DNA of 64,000 nucleotides. Origin: Natrialba aegyptia DSM 13077 (lineage in GTDB: Archaea; Halobacteriota; Halobacteria; Halobacteriales; Natrialbaceae). The position numbers and the translations under genes are program-made. The DNA is taken from positions 1-64,000 of the forward strand of contig NZ_AOIP01000007.1 of NCBI RefSeq assembly GCF_000337535.1, in the 5' to 3' direction. The notes below the pieces were generated by a model that saw only the letters and a program-made list of their open reading frames with translations, ran no database searches and was not told the DNA's origin. Positions 63,847-64,000 of the stretch are shown here, in pieces; the first letter of the stretch is position 1; each line of letters begins with the position of its first letter.

Positions 63847-64000
63847 TTACAGTTCGAGATGCTGGAGTTTGAGCGTACGTCCGACGCGCCAGCCGGTGAT
63901 TCCCGCGACGACCGTCCCGACGCCGACCGCGAGTGTGAAGCCGACGAGATAGACCTCGGGCGGCGTTTGCAGGAGATTCTCGAAGCCGACGAGTTCGTGT
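63847..64000 (-). CDS. C terminus of a membrane protein, cut by the window edge
   Basis: About 50 residues are readable up to a TAA at 63849-63847. They run ELVGFENLLQTPPEVYLVGF, a hydrophobic helix (TLAVGVGTVVAGITGWRVG) and the end R-T-L-K-L-Q-H-L-E-L. The frame has strong GC bias at the third codon position. It converges on the METTL5-like gene with 4 bases between. Family unknown. Confidence 0.7.
   Translation of the reverse strand, partial: HELVGFENLLQTPPEVYLVGFTLAVGVGTVVAGITGWRVGRTLKLQHLEL

Overview
The window is chromosomal DNA of an extremely halophilic archaeon (class Halobacteria). Evidence for this is the high GC, acidic proteins, TATA-like boxes about 27 bases before many start codons (leaderless transcripts), Tat lipoproteins, a PGF-CTERM tail, and lineage-typical genes: dodecin, CetZ, salactin, GatE, MptE, HalOD1, Gar1 and SRP19. 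Poly-gamma-glutamate genes of the CapB/CapC type lean towards a Natrialba/Natrinema/Haloterrigena-like genus; that placement is inference.

Layout. 0-10 kb: housekeeping and small haloarchaeal genes (hisD, HesB-type Fe-S protein, dodecin, a three-gene membrane operon, a class V aminotransferase, a stress protein, an MscS channel), preceded by a string of hairpins that may be a small RNA. 10-19 kb: a sugar-uptake locus with a TrmB regulator, a lipoprotein binding protein, two permeases, an ATPase, a Gfo/Idh-type dehydrogenase and a sugar isomerase-like protein. 19-27 kb: HalOD1 protein, PAP2 phosphatase, an orphan peptide-type binding protein, CetZ, and the pterin genes folP and mptE separated by a structured leader. 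27-29.2 kb: orc1/cdc6 beside a putative replication origin with five inverted, ORB-like repeats and a striking cluster of eight CTAG sites. 29-36 kb: trmJ-like methyltransferase, gatE and a btuC-btuD operon divergent from btuF. 36-47 kb: srp19-gar1, trkA, a presenilin-type protease, cysS, BolA, two PH-domain membrane proteins and fumC.

47-54 kb is the accessory-looking part: a 1.5 kb gene-free, pyrimidine-biased stretch, a DUF5805-integrase pair, a decayed capB fragment, the capC-capB operon and an AT-rich gap. 54-64 kb holds a HisG-like protein, a very acidic coiled-coil protein, an UlaG-like hydrolase, a secreted superoxide dismutase with an Asp-Thr repeat tail, dph2, a membrane protein next to salactin, a 54-residue zinc ribbon, a METTL5-like methyltransferase and a partial membrane gene.

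The best candidates for something undescribed are the CTAG cluster at the origin (CTAG is otherwise very rare here), the strong excess of the 9-mer CTGAACTCG/CGAGTTCAG (29 by-eye copies), the hairpin leader between folP and mptE, and the hairpin series at 60-188. No tRNA, rRNA, CRISPR array or intact insertion sequence was seen.
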